From NCBI GenBank assembly GCA_964250615.1, contig CAXUGM010000031.1: DNA of 35,111 nucleotides, one strand, 5' to 3'. The DNA comes from Blautia sp900556555. GTDB lineage: Bacteria; Bacillota; Clostridia; Lachnospirales; Lachnospiraceae. Of the stretch, positions 6,919 through 15,109 are shown in pieces. The notes under the pieces are model-generated. The model made no database searches. It worked only from the letters and a program-made list of their open reading frames with translations, and was not told where the DNA came from. The translations under genes and the position numbers were made by a program. Numbering within the stretch: position 1 is the first letter of the stretch; the number at the start of each line of letters is the position of its first letter.

Positions 6919-7830
6919 TTAAATTTTTTTCAAAAGCTTTTGAAAATATTCTGGTAAAGGTGCTGTAAATTCCATATATTCCCCGGAAACAGGATGCACA
7001 AATCCCAAAACCATTGCATGGAGCGTCTGACCTTGCAGATTCGAAAAAGGACATTTTTTCGGCCCATATACAGTATCTCCTAAAAGCGGATGCCCAATAC
7101 TGCTCATATGGACACGGATCTGATGGGTACGCCCTGTTTCCAGCTGGCATTCTACATAAGTATAATTCCCAAACCGTTCCAGAACTCTGTAGTGGGTAAC
7201 GGCAGGTTTCCCGTTTTTGACATGTACTGCCATTTTCTTCCGCTCTGTGGGATGTCTTCCGATATCACCTTCTATGGTACCTTCCTCGTCTTTCAGGTTT
7301 CCGTGGACAATTGCCCTGTACTTTCTTGTAATGCTGTGTACTTTTAATTGTTCTGCCAGGCTTTGGTGGGCAATATCTGTCTTACAGACCACCAATGCAC
7401 CTGTAGTATCCATATCAATTCTATGCACAATTCCCGGTCTTAGAACACCATTGATACCAGATAGCTGGTCTTTACAATGATACATCAAGGCATTTACTAA
7501 GGTTCCTGAATAATGACCGGCACTGGGATGTACAACCATTCCCTTGGGTTTATTTACCACAAGAAGGTATTCATCTTCATAAAGAATATCAAGAGGAATC
7601 TCTTCTGCCTGGATATCCGGTTCCAGATTATCTGGAATGAGAACCGTGATCTCATCTTCCTCTGCCACTTTGTAGCTGGCTTTCGCCTTTTTCCCATTTA
7701 CGGTCACATTCCCATCTTTCAATTGTTTCTGCAAAAAAGAGCGGGAGTAATCAGACATCACTTCCGCTAAATATTTATCAATCCGTTCCCCTGTGTAAGA
7801 GGCCTCTGTCTGTAAACATAGCTGTTTCAT
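6919..7830 (-). CDS. RluD-type ribosomal/tRNA pseudouridine synthase (RluA family)
   Basis: It isomerises uridine to pseudouridine in structured RNA; RluD-like members act on 23S rRNA. An S4 RNA-binding domain spans residues ~12-60. The catalytic domain follows, with VHRIDMDTTG (nucleophilic D139), NKPKGMVVHPS and TGRTHQIRVHMS. The open frame begins at a GTG (7839) overlapping the lspA stop. The ribosome site GGGAG at 7842-7846 touches that GTG but is well placed for the ATG at 7830, which gives 303 residues. It is the last gene of the seven-gene hlyD-like to rluD operon. Exact target uridines (RluD versus YlyB type) cannot be assigned. Confidence 0.9.
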   Translation of the reverse strand: MKQLCLQTEASYTGERIDKYLAEVMSDYSRSFLQKQLKDGNVTVNGKKAKASYKVAEEDEITVLIPDNLEPDIQAEEIPLDILYEDEYLLVVNKPKGMVVHPSAGHYSGTLVNALMYHCKDQLSGINGVLRPGIVHRIDMDTTGALVVCKTDIAHQSLAEQLKVHSITRKYRAIVHGNLKDEEGTIEGDIGRHPTERKKMAVHVKNGKPAVTHYRVLERFGNYTYVECQLETGRTHQIRVHMSSIGHPLLGDTVYGPKKCPFSNLQGQTLHAMVLGFVHPVSGEYMEFTAPLPEYFQKLLKKI

Positions 7831-7835
7831 TCTGT

Positions 7836-8360
7836 TCACTCCCGCTCGTTATCTTTCTTCCATTTTAAAAAATTAAAATCTTCTTCTTTGTAATAAAAAA
7901 GTACCAGAATCAAAAGAAAAATCATACTCACAGTGACATAGATATCCGCAACGTTGAAAATCGGAAAATCAATGGGTGAAAAATAAATAAAATCCACTAC
8001 ATAATTTAACCGCATACGGTCTATCATATTTCCGATTCCACCGGAAAAAATCAGAAAACAAAGCCATTTCAGCCACCTGAATTTCTTCTCTTCTGGCAGT
8101 TTCCACAATACAAAACATACCCCAAGGATCACAATTCCGGTAAGAATCAGCAGAAATATTTTTTGTCCCTGGAACATCCCAAAGGCTGCTCCCCTGTTTT
8201 CCAGATATTTTAAATACAGCACATTGGGAATCAGGGGGATATCCGCCTGGTCTTTTAAATGTTTTACTGCCATAAATTTTGTCCACTGATCCAGGCCAGT
8301 AAGAAGAATGACTGTAACAGCCAGCTCTAAAAAGGTTTTTACACGTTGTCTGCTTTTCAT
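7836..8360 (-). CDS. lspA: Lipoprotein signal peptidase (signal peptidase II)
   Basis: This membrane aspartyl protease removes signal peptides from prolipoproteins after lipidation. The 174-residue length is typical. Four hydrophobic segments are visible (about 11-29, 67-86, 98-110, 140-158). Conserved boxes are NRGAAFGMF at 56-63, GNMIDR at 110-115, VVDFI with catalytic D123, and FNVAD with catalytic D139. The ATG at 8360 follows AGGAGG by ten bases, and that ribosome site lies within the end of aroB. The lspA-rluD pairing is widespread in Firmicutes. Confidence 0.97.
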   Translation of the reverse strand: MKSRQRVKTFLELAVTVILLTGLDQWTKFMAVKHLKDQADIPLIPNVLYLKYLENRGAAFGMFQGQKIFLLILTGIVILGVCFVLWKLPEEKKFRWLKWLCFLIFSGGIGNMIDRMRLNYVVDFIYFSPIDFPIFNVADIYVTVSMIFLLILVLFYYKEEDFNFLKWKKDNERE

Positions 8361-8362
8361 CT

Positions 8363-9463
8363 CTAGTTATCCTCCTTCTGTATGCTTGCAATTCCCTCCA
8401 AAAGTGCTTCCTCCGTCAGAGAAGTATCAATCACTGCATTCCCCCATTCTTTCAAAAGAATGAACCGGATCTGATTTCCTGCCATTTTTTTATCTGATTT
8501 CGTTGTTTCTAAAATTTCTGTTTTGTTAAGTCCTTCTGTCTCTACCGGCAGTCCAAAGCTTTGGAGCTGCTCTTTGATTTCCTCATATTCTTTCTGTGAA
8601 ATATATCCCTTTTTCCAGGAAAGATAAGCAGAAGCCGCACATCCGACAGAAACACACTGTCCATGATGCAAAGCGAAATTTTTCAACTTTTCTACGGCAT
8701 GTCCTATGGTATGCCCCATATTCAAAAGGGCACGTTCTCCCTTTTCCGTAGGGTCATTTTCTACCACTGTTTTTTTAATCACACAGCTTTTGTAAATCAT
8801 TTCCCGGCATATTTCCTCATCACGAGAAAGAATTTCCCTGCAATGTACGCTAAGCCACTGGCTATATTCTCTGTCACGGATAAAACCATGTTTCAGGACT
8901 TCTCCCATTCCGCTTGCAAACTCTTCCTCTGGAAGTGTCTTCAACACCGATACATTCATATAGACCAGCAAAGGCTGATGAAATGCACCTACCATATTCT
9001 TGTATTGTTTAAAATCAACGCCAGTCTTTCCACCAATGCTGCTATCGACCTGAGAAAGCAGTGTCGTAGGAATCTGGATAAAATCCACGCCTCTTAAATA
9101 AGTAGCAGCAGCATAGCCTGTCATATCACCCACAACACCACCACCCAGTGCAACTAACATGTCTTTTCTGTCAAAATGGTTCTGGATTAAATATTCATAA
9201 ATTCCCTGGATCTGTTCCAGATTTTTATTTACCTCTCCGGCAGGAATTATGTAACTTGCAACCGTCATACCAGTTTTAGAAAGTTCTTTTAAAACCTCTT
9301 CCAGATACAATGGTGCTACATGGCTATCTGTCACAACACAGATTCTGGAACTGTTTTTCTTTAAACCGGAAACTTCTCCTGCAAGTCCCTGAAATTCTTT
9401 TTGAAATACAATGGGATAATGAAAATCTCCTTGTCTTTTCACAAGCAAACGTTCTGGGGTCAT
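8363..9463 (-). CDS. aroB: 3-dehydroquinate synthase
   Basis: It converts DAHP to 3-dehydroquinate, the second step of the shikimate pathway, using NAD+ and a divalent metal. The 366-residue protein carries the hallmark glycine-rich segment ALGGGVVGDMTGYAA and the substrate-binding run IPTTLLSQVDSSIGGKTGVD. It also has GEVLKHGFIRD and the metal-binding histidines in NMGHTIGHAVE and LHHGQCVSVG. AAGGAG precedes the ATG at 9463. The location between ylmH and lspA is unusual for a shikimate gene away from other aro genes, but the spacing (18 bases to ylmH, direct abutment to lspA) indicates co-transcription. Confidence 0.97.
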   Translation of the reverse strand: MTPERLLVKRQGDFHYPIVFQKEFQGLAGEVSGLKKNSSRICVVTDSHVAPLYLEEVLKELSKTGMTVASYIIPAGEVNKNLEQIQGIYEYLIQNHFDRKDMLVALGGGVVGDMTGYAAATYLRGVDFIQIPTTLLSQVDSSIGGKTGVDFKQYKNMVGAFHQPLLVYMNVSVLKTLPEEEFASGMGEVLKHGFIRDREYSQWLSVHCREILSRDEEICREMIYKSCVIKKTVVENDPTEKGERALLNMGHTIGHAVEKLKNFALHHGQCVSVGCAASAYLSWKKGYISQKEYEEIKEQLQSFGLPVETEGLNKTEILETTKSDKKMAGNQIRFILLKEWGNAVIDTSLTEEALLEGIASIQKEDN

Positions 9464-9481
9464 GATTTTTCACTCCTTTGT

Positions 9482-10258
9482 CTAACAATAACGATATAAA
9501 ACTACATGATAGCGGTTTTTCTTTGTCTTACAGGTAACAGAACCGAACTGGAATTTTCCTTTGCCCCTGACCGAAATAATATCTCCATCTTTCAGTACAT
9601 AGCCATTGGAAACAACGGATTTTCCATTGACAAATACTTTTCCCCCTTCAATAAAGGGAATCATACTGCTTCTGGATGTCTGAAAAGCCAGTGCAATGAC
9701 GCTGTCCAGCCTCGGTGATGCCACCGTACCGGAAACCTCCTCCCTTTCGGGTGCAGGGAGCTCTGTTTCTTCCAAAACTCTCTGTGCCTGCACGGAAGTA
9801 TGTTTGATCCTGGTTATTTCTCCAATCAGATACTCACAAACAGAGCAATGACAGAACACATATGCACAATCCTGCTTCAAAAGAATATCTCCGATTTTAC
9901 TCCTGTCTAATCCAAGATTCAGAATACTACCCAAATAATCCCTATGGGTGAGGACATCTGAAAATTTCTTGTTTAATGGAGAAATTTTAATGCAGGAAAT
10001 TGGATATTCTTCCTGATAATCAAACTCTTCCTCACAACAAAAAGCATCAGGGACGAATGCCGCCATCTGACGCTCCGCTGTTTCATAGCCTCCAAAAAGC
10101 CGGATTCTGACTCCATTGTCTTCCAGAGAACGGCACAGGCTATGAAGAATATTCTGTTGGTTTAAATCCAGAAAATCAGAGAAAGTTAGAATCCCCCGGA
10201 AGAAGGCTTTCTTACTTAGCTCTGACATTCGTTTTTGAAATAATTCTTCTTTTTCCAT
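9482..10258 (-). CDS. ylmH: YlmH-type S4-domain RNA-binding protein
   Basis: The 258-residue cytoplasmic protein matches the YlmH family of the ylm cell-division cluster. It has a variable N-terminal domain with the short motif SDFLDLNQQN near residue 30, a middle RRM-like domain containing DYLGSILNLGLDRSKIGDIL, and a C-terminal S4 domain (~residues 183-245) running from SPRLDSVIALAF to DGDIISVRGKGKF. YlmH homologues bind RNA or stalled 50S ribosomal subunits and contribute to ribosome quality control. The gene sits six bases after sepF, the expected ylmF-ylmH order, though ylmG and divIVA are absent here. Confidence 0.9.
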   Translation of the reverse strand: MEKEELFQKRMSELSKKAFFRGILTFSDFLDLNQQNILHSLCRSLEDNGVRIRLFGGYETAERQMAAFVPDAFCCEEEFDYQEEYPISCIKISPLNKKFSDVLTHRDYLGSILNLGLDRSKIGDILLKQDCAYVFCHCSVCEYLIGEITRIKHTSVQAQRVLEETELPAPEREEVSGTVASPRLDSVIALAFQTSRSSMIPFIEGGKVFVNGKSVVSNGYVLKDGDIISVRGKGKFQFGSVTCKTKKNRYHVVLYRYC

Positions 10259-10264
10259 TTTCTT

Positions 10265-10840
10265 TTAGTAAAGAGAACCTACCATATCATTTAAAAAATC
10301 CTGGGATTCACCGGTGATATCTACGCCTGATGGAGTCAGAATGAAGATATAGGCAGATACCCGGCGGATACTTCCATCTAAGGAATAACTGGCTCCTGAA
10401 GTAAAATCAATGATATGCTGTGCCAGTTCCATATCCAGTCCCTCAAGATTTAAAATAACAGTACAATTATCCAGCAATGCATCCACTACCTCTGTAGCCT
10501 CATCAAAACGTTTTGGCTTCATCACACAGACTTCACTGGAAGAACCTTTTTTCTTATTTACATTGTACATTGGTGTCACTTTTCCTCCTGAAGCAGAAGA
10601 AGCGGTTGTCTTTGATGTCTTAGGTGCTTTTGCAGCCGCAGACTGTTTCTCTGCTTTTTTATGACTTTTTGCTGGAGGAAGATCATCAAATTCGTCATCA
10701 AAATCATCATCCAGTTTTTTGAAAAATCTTTTTTTCGGTTTTTCATCTTCAAAATCGTCATCTACATCATCTAAAAATTCATCATCATCATATTCATCAT
10801 TTACTTTTACTGCATCTAAAAATTTATCTAAGATACTCAT
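10265..10840 (-). CDS. sepF: Cell division protein SepF
   Basis: SepF bundles FtsZ filaments and tethers the Z-ring to the membrane. Residues 1-12 are the short amphipathic membrane-binding helix (MSILDKFLDAVK). A strongly acidic stretch (about 15-55, mostly Asp/Glu with a central KKRFFKK) follows, then an Ala/Lys/Ser-rich linker to ~90. The C-terminal globular SepF domain covers ~105-191, with VMKPKRFDEATEVVDAL and VILNLEGLDMELAQHIIDF. The 191 residues exceed the ~150 of B. subtilis SepF because of the linker. The acidic stretch is encoded by a GAT/GAA-rich low-complexity DNA tract at roughly 10678-10800. Confidence 0.95.
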   Translation of the reverse strand: MSILDKFLDAVKVNDEYDDDEFLDDVDDDFEDEKPKKRFFKKLDDDFDDEFDDLPPAKSHKKAEKQSAAAKAPKTSKTTASSASGGKVTPMYNVNKKKGSSSEVCVMKPKRFDEATEVVDALLDNCTVILNLEGLDMELAQHIIDFTSGASYSLDGSIRRVSAYIFILTPSGVDITGESQDFLNDMVGSLY

Positions 10841-10864
10841 GTGATATTAGTCTCCAATCATTTT

Positions 10865-11581
10865 CTATTTTAAAGAATAGTCCCTCTCCCCAAAGATGCC
10901 TGTCCCTACCCGGACATGTGTGGCACCTTCCTCGATAGCTACCTGGTAATCACCAGTCATACCCATGCTAAGGACATCCATAGTAACATTATCAATACTT
11001 TTCCCTTTAATGTCAACACTTAAATTTCTTAAATTTCTGAAAACCTGCCGGTTTTCTTCAGGATCTTCCACATAAGGAGCAATGGTCATCAATCCTTTGA
11101 CCATAATATGAGGCAGTTTTGCAATATTACGGATCAACTCCTCTGTTTCCTCCATACGCACCCCGAATTTGCTCTCTTCCTGTGCTACATTTACTTCTAT
11201 CAGAACAGAAACCTGAACTCCTTTTTTTCCGGCTTCCTTGCTAATTTCTTCTGCCAGTCTCAGAGAATCCACAGAATGTATCATACTGGCTTTATCTACG
11301 ATATATTTGACCTTATTTCTCTGCAGATGTCCTATCATATGCCAGCGGATTTCCGGTTCTGGAATATCCTTTCCAGAAAGAATTTCTTCTTTGCCAGTTA
11401 ACTCCTGTACCTTATTCTCACCAAAATCCCGGACTCCGAGAGGCAGCAGTTCCTCTATCATAGATAAGGGTTTCGTCTTACTTACAGCAATCAGGGTAAC
11501 CTCTTCCCTGTTACGGCCAGCCCTTTGACATGCCTCTCTTACCTTTTTCTCTACTTTCTGATAATTCTCACAGACACTCAT
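10865..11581 (-). CDS. yggS: YggS/PROSC-family PLP homeostasis protein
   Basis: This single-domain TIM-barrel protein binds pyridoxal phosphate through a lysine and controls free PLP and amino-acid pools; it is not a catalytic racemase. The PLP lysine is K35 in LIAVSKTKPLS. Other family boxes are DFGENKVQEL, WHMIGHLQRNKVKYIV, GLMTIAPY, LSMGMTGDYQVAIEEGATHV and VGTGIFGERDY. The 238-residue length is typical (YlmE in the B. subtilis ylm cluster). It lies 26 bases after the hlyD-like gene and 24 bases before sepF. Confidence 0.95.
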   Translation of the reverse strand: MSVCENYQKVEKKVREACQRAGRNREEVTLIAVSKTKPLSMIEELLPLGVRDFGENKVQELTGKEEILSGKDIPEPEIRWHMIGHLQRNKVKYIVDKASMIHSVDSLRLAEEISKEAGKKGVQVSVLIEVNVAQEESKFGVRMEETEELIRNIAKLPHIMVKGLMTIAPYVEDPEENRQVFRNLRNLSVDIKGKSIDNVTMDVLSMGMTGDYQVAIEEGATHVRVGTGIFGERDYSLK

Positions 11582-11607
11582 ACTAAAACATCCTTTCTAT
11601 TCACAAC

Positions 11608-13089
11608 TTAACGCAAAATTTCTTCTTCTTTTACGCTTTCCCCTTCCAAAACAATATAGTCAAAGGCCTGAAGCCCATAAGACGTTCCCTGGGAAACAAT
11701 ACAGTATTCTTCATTCTGGTCGAGAATATTAATCTGACGGAATACAGCGTATCCTTTATTCATGCCATACACACCTTGAAGCTCATCTGTCCTTTCTATG
11801 GTATAAGTTTCCGAAGAATCTGGCTTCTTCAGCACATCACCTTCCTGAAAGGTCTTTTTGTCTACATAGCAGTATCCACTGGTGTCATCTTCCTCTCCCC
11901 ATCCAATTTCTTCCCCTTTGCCATTTACCTCTTTATAGATAATCGCATCTACAAATTCTGTTACAGGTGATGATCCCTTGCTATCTACTTCACGGATAAA
12001 GCCTTTGCCTTCGCCATTATCACCCTGTGCCAGATAATCTCTTGGAATCGTAAAAAACTCTTTTTCAACAACAGAACTTACCGGGATTTTTAGCCCGCTC
12101 TGAGTATTGATCACCAGCTCTACTTCCAGGAAACGGTCAGATGCATACCTGGGCATACCGTTTTTAAGCTGGATTTTTGCTGCTTTCTGGTTCCCAATCT
12201 GTACGATGGAAAGAGAACCATTCTGGCTTTCCCCATCTTTGGTAAATTTTACTTTGATACTTTCTCTTCCTGAAAGAGTAGCCGCAAGCTTATCTGTAAG
12301 GGGAACCATTAAAGTCCAGTTTTCGCTGGTGATTACTTTATATACGGCATCACCGGCTGCGATTTCCTTACTGGTCAGCAAATCTGTTTTTTTATAGGAT
12401 TTTTCACTGAAAGCATCCTCCGTAATATTCTCTGTTGTAAGGGATTCATAACCATCTGTGGAATACACGACAATGCCCGCCTCAGGTGCAGTGTAAATAG
12501 TCTGTCTGCCAAGAGCCACCGGACTTCCCACTTCTTCTCCTACAAGTGCACCAGATTCATCACTGGTATCATTCTCTTTCTTCTCATCATCAGAATCCTG
12601 CTCCATAATACCGGCTGCCTGGAGAATGCTTCCCTGGAGTTCGTACTTAAAACTATAGGCATCATAAAAATCACTCCCGGAAAAACCATAAGAAAAATTC
12701 GCCATATTAGAACGCATTTTTTCTAACTGCTCCTCTGACAGCTCCACGGTTTTTGGTTCCTTCCTGGTATTCGTGATTGCATAAACAGAGCCGCTCTTGC
12801 GAACCTGCATCCCTTCCCTGGCATAATATTCCACATATCCGGATGCACCGGCTGGCACAATCTGTTCTTCTCTAATAGCAAGAGCTGTACAAACCGGATT
12901 CTTAGTTAATGGGCCAACGGTAACCTGATAAGAGGTTACATGTGAAGAAGTAGAATACAAAATAACAGTAACAATCATATAAAGAAACAAAGCTCCAAAC
13001 ATAATCGTTGCAATATTATGAGTCAGCAGCTTCTTCAGAACGATAAATATTTTTTTTAATGTATTTAAAAATTGATTTCTGCCTGACAA
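11608..13089 (-). CDS. HlyD-like membrane-anchored adaptor protein at the head of the division operon
   Basis: This 493-residue protein has one N-terminal membrane anchor (residues ~26-46) and a large extracytoplasmic part. A biotinyl-lipoyl-like beta region with VPAGASGYVEYYAREGMQV begins near residue 83, with a second half near EAGIVVYSTDGYE. Between them is an acidic low-complexity insert. The C-terminal half repeats beta-barrel-like segments. This resembles periplasmic adaptor (HlyD) proteins of efflux systems, but no ABC transporter or permease gene accompanies it. The start is TTG at 13089, with AAGGAG seven bases upstream. It leads the yggS-sepF-ylmH operon. A role in envelope or division processes is inference from context. 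Confidence 0.7.
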   Translation of the reverse strand: MSGRNQFLNTLKKIFIVLKKLLTHNIATIMFGALFLYMIVTVILYSTSSHVTSYQVTVGPLTKNPVCTALAIREEQIVPAGASGYVEYYAREGMQVRKSGSVYAITNTRKEPKTVELSEEQLEKMRSNMANFSYGFSGSDFYDAYSFKYELQGSILQAAGIMEQDSDDEKKENDTSDESGALVGEEVGSPVALGRQTIYTAPEAGIVVYSTDGYESLTTENITEDAFSEKSYKKTDLLTSKEIAAGDAVYKVITSENWTLMVPLTDKLAATLSGRESIKVKFTKDGESQNGSLSIVQIGNQKAAKIQLKNGMPRYASDRFLEVELVINTQSGLKIPVSSVVEKEFFTIPRDYLAQGDNGEGKGFIREVDSKGSSPVTEFVDAIIYKEVNGKGEEIGWGEEDDTSGYCYVDKKTFQEGDVLKKPDSSETYTIERTDELQGVYGMNKGYAVFRQINILDQNEEYCIVSQGTSYGLQAFDYIVLEGESVKEEEILR

Positions 13090-13134
13090 AACAAATCTCC
13101 TTTAATATGAGCATAAATTTCTGCACTACCTTGT

Positions 13135-13163
13135 ATTTTACCATTTCCGGGCAGGAATCACAA
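13135..13163 (-). promoter_or_regulatory. Promoter of the hlyD-like to rluD operon
   Basis: Read on the minus strand, TTGTGA (13163-13158) is separated by exactly 17 bases from TAAAAT (13140-13135), which is preceded by TGG to give an extended -10. The TTG start of the first gene is 46 bases downstream. Confidence 0.55.
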
Positions 13164-13263
13164 CAGTAAAATTATTTCCTGTTTTATACTTTGTTTTCAT
13201 GATTTTAGTATAAAGTAAAAGTTTCTGGAAAACCTATAACATGAAAAAGGAGGTTATAGACGT

Positions 13264-13479
13264 ATGAACAGCAAAATTTTAGACTATACAGCTCTGACAC
13301 TGACCATCATCGGTGCTGTGAATTGGGGACTCATTGGTTTCTTCCGGTTTAATCTGGTAACCTTTCTGTTTGGTGATATGACCTGGATATCCCGTATTGT
13401 TTATGCATTGGTGGGAATCTGTGGGCTATATCTACTCAGCCTCTTCGGAAGAGTTGCATCTTTTTCTGACCGTCTTTAA
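13264..13479 (+). CDS. Small DUF378 membrane protein
   Basis: This 71-residue protein has two transmembrane helices. The first covers residues ~8-27 (LTLTIIGAVNWGLIGFF) and carries the NWGL signature of DUF378 (YuzA-like). The second covers ~42-62. The function of the family is not established. AAGGAGG at 13247-13253 precedes the ATG by ten bases. It is monocistronic and divergent from the hlyD-like operon, and its stop is followed at once by a terminator. No clear promoter was seen in 13165-13245, although a TATACT (13185-13190) and a TATAAA (13209-13214) are present. Confidence 0.85.
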   Translation: MNSKILDYTALTLTIIGAVNWGLIGFFRFNLVTFLFGDMTWISRIVYALVGICGLYLLSLFGRVASFSDRL

Positions 13480-13485
13480 AAAAAG

Positions 13486-13521
13486 AAGCCGTCACACAGT
13501 GTCTTGACTGTATGACGGCTT
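13486..13521. terminator. Bidirectional terminator between the DUF378 and P-loop genes
   Basis: AAGCCGTCA at 13486-13494 pairs with TGACGGCTT at 13513-13521. The stem continues, after one mismatch, as ACAGT/ACTGT around a GTCTTG loop. On the minus strand it is followed by TTCTTTTTTT, a strong T-run; on the plus strand only by TTTGATTC. It therefore ends the minus-strand P-loop gene best. Confidence 0.85.
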
Positions 13522-13533
13522 TGATTCTAAATT

Positions 13534-13947
13534 TTATGATATCACTTTATCTTTCATATTGTCTGGTAAATCTGCTTCGTCTATGGAGATGCTGACTACA
13601 AAGGAAACATTATATTTCTCTCCCATAGCTTCCAAACGGTCTAAAACCTGGGAAATCTCATTTTCTTCTGCCCTTGAAATTTTAAGGAAACTATCCAGAT
13701 ACATTTTTTCCAAATCATTATCCTGTGAAACAACACCAGAAAGAAAACCTACAAATTCACTGCTGTTCTGGATATCATATTCAGACATATCAATTAAACG
13801 TACCTTATTATTTAACTCAAACATATGTTTTCTGCTTTTATCCAAATATACCAGTGTACCATTGGCCTGTTTTACTTCTGCGTTTACTTTGTCTAAAAGT
13901 ACCTTTGTTTTTCCTTCACCTTTTTTTCCTACAATTAACTGAACCAT
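13534..13947 (-). CDS. Small P-loop protein of unknown function
   Basis: This 137-residue soluble protein has a perfect Walker A motif, GKKGEGKT, at residues 7-14, right after the first beta strand. A second strand (GTLVYLDKS) follows. Near the C-terminus a hydrophobic strand runs into IDEADLP, a possible Walker B-like position. It is far too small for an AAA module and has no obvious partner domain. I do not recognise a named family. Ribosome site and promoter are clear (AGGAGG before the ATG; promoter at 14013-14041), so it is a real gene transcribed alone. It may be a small NTPase with a housekeeping or stress role; no function can be assigned. Confidence 0.75.
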   Translation of the reverse strand: MVQLIVGKKGEGKTKVLLDKVNAEVKQANGTLVYLDKSRKHMFELNNKVRLIDMSEYDIQNSSEFVGFLSGVVSQDNDLEKMYLDSFLKISRAEENEISQVLDRLEAMGEKYNVSFVVSISIDEADLPDNMKDKVIS

Positions 13948-14012
13948 CGCAATTTCCTCCTTAGCCGCACGTAATATGTATTTTTACTAAAAACGTGGTT
14001 ATCGTTGAATTA

Positions 14013-14041
14013 ATTATAGTGCATAACGTTCAAAAATACAA
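14013..14041 (-). promoter_or_regulatory. Promoter of the small P-loop gene
   Basis: On the minus strand, TTGTAT (14041-14036) is 17 bases from a perfect TATAAT (14018-14013). The leader to the ATG at 13947 is about 60 bases and contains AAGGAGG. The 121-base gap 13948-14068 shows no convincing terminator for the upstream gene. Confidence 0.6.
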
Positions 14042-14068
14042 CAGGAATTTTAAAAAAACTGGCAATTT

Positions 14069-15109
14069 TTAAGAATTTACTTTTTCAAGCATTTCCCATA
14101 TCTTGGTATTCATGTTTTTTTCACTGTCTGCCCGGCATACGATCAGAACAAAAACATCCCCGTAATTATTCTGAATCAATAGAACCGTATGATTTTCGGA
14201 TCGTGAAGCTTTAAATTTGCCTCCAAGGACAGTAACATCTTTCGGTACAGACAGGCTTCCTGTAACATAAGGATTGTCAGAATTCAACACCTGCTGTTTC
14301 AAATCCCCATTCTGCTTCGATGCATTCATAGTACAAACAGATAATCCCATTGTATTAATAAGTTCCGGATACTTCAGAAGATGATTTACCAGCAGATAGG
14401 TGTCATATACAGTAGTATATTGGTCTTCATCTTCCGCTCCTGTAATATTTGCAAACTGTGTATTGGTCATCCCAAGCTCATAAGCCTTCTGATTCATCTG
14501 CTCTACAAAAGATTCCCTATCTCCTGCCGCCGCCCTTGCAAGGGCATAACTGGCATCATCCGCTGAGGATACCAAAACAGCATTTAAAAGCTGTTGTACG
14601 GTAATCCGGTTACCCGCTGAGAGGCCGCTGGATATTCCCCAGCTTTTTTGAACTATATCCTCAGCATCTACGGTGACTATCTCCTCTGAATCTAATTGTT
14701 CATAGGCAACCAATGCTGTCATAAGCCGGTTCAGTTCACCAAAAGACACCTTTTCGTGAAGATTCTGCGCATAAGGGATTTCTTTCTTTTCAATGTCAAA
14801 AAAGCCTGCTGCTTCTCCCTCCTGGCTCTCAATACCATCCATAGGAGTATTGCTGGCACCCACACAGAGCTCTCTGGCAATTCCCTTTTCTAGCAGTGAA
14901 CTTTCCTTTGCCTCTGTACCAAAAATGCTCTGGCTTCTGTCATAAACAAATGGTTCTTTCAGCTCACCTGCATTCCTGAGCAGCAAGAGGCCAAGTACAC
15001 CCGACAAGAGGAAAATTATGAGAAATAACAGCAAAAATACTGTTTTCCGAATCTTACGCAAGCGTATTTCACGCTGCTTTGCAGCTATTTTTTTATCTGT
15101 ACATTTCAC
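14069..15109 (-). CDS. S11 D-Ala-D-Ala carboxypeptidase-like protein, probably catalytically dead
   Basis: This 346-residue protein has a basic N-terminus, one membrane segment (residues ~24-45) and an extracytoplasmic penicillin-binding fold of the S11 (DacA) family. Landmarks that align with DacA are ELNRLMTALVA (125-135), VSSADDASYALA (180-191), ELGMTNTQFANITG (211-224) and LGGKFKAS (295-302). All three catalytic motifs are altered. SxxK becomes E125-x-x-R128, SxN becomes S182-A183-D184, and KTG becomes K298-F299-K300. It should not cleave peptidoglycan or bind beta-lactam covalently. It may be a scaffold or peptidoglycan-binding regulator. The GTG start at 15109 overlaps the mgsA end by 17 bases. 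It is the last gene of the shape operon. Confidence 0.85.
   Translation of the reverse strand: MKCTDKKIAAKQREIRLRKIRKTVFLLLFLIIFLLSGVLGLLLLRNAGELKEPFVYDRSQSIFGTEAKESSLLEKGIARELCVGASNTPMDGIESQEGEAAGFFDIEKKEIPYAQNLHEKVSFGELNRLMTALVAYEQLDSEEIVTVDAEDIVQKSWGISSGLSAGNRITVQQLLNAVLVSSADDASYALARAAAGDRESFVEQMNQKAYELGMTNTQFANITGAEDEDQYTTVYDTYLLVNHLLKYPELINTMGLSVCTMNASKQNGDLKQQVLNSDNPYVTGSLSVPKDVTVLGGKFKASRSENHTVLLIQNNYGDVFVLIVCRADSEKNMNTKIWEMLEKVNS

Noticed and set aside
6931..6942. Perfect palindrome CAAAAGCTTTTG at the rluD 3' end as a terminator
   Set aside because: It lies within coding sequence, has no loop, and is followed on the minus strand by A-rich rather than T-rich sequence.
10678..10800. 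Repeated ATCATC tract as a tandem repeat or CRISPR-like array
   Set aside because: It is the coding sequence for the Asp/Glu-rich SepF linker; there are no regular repeat-spacer units.
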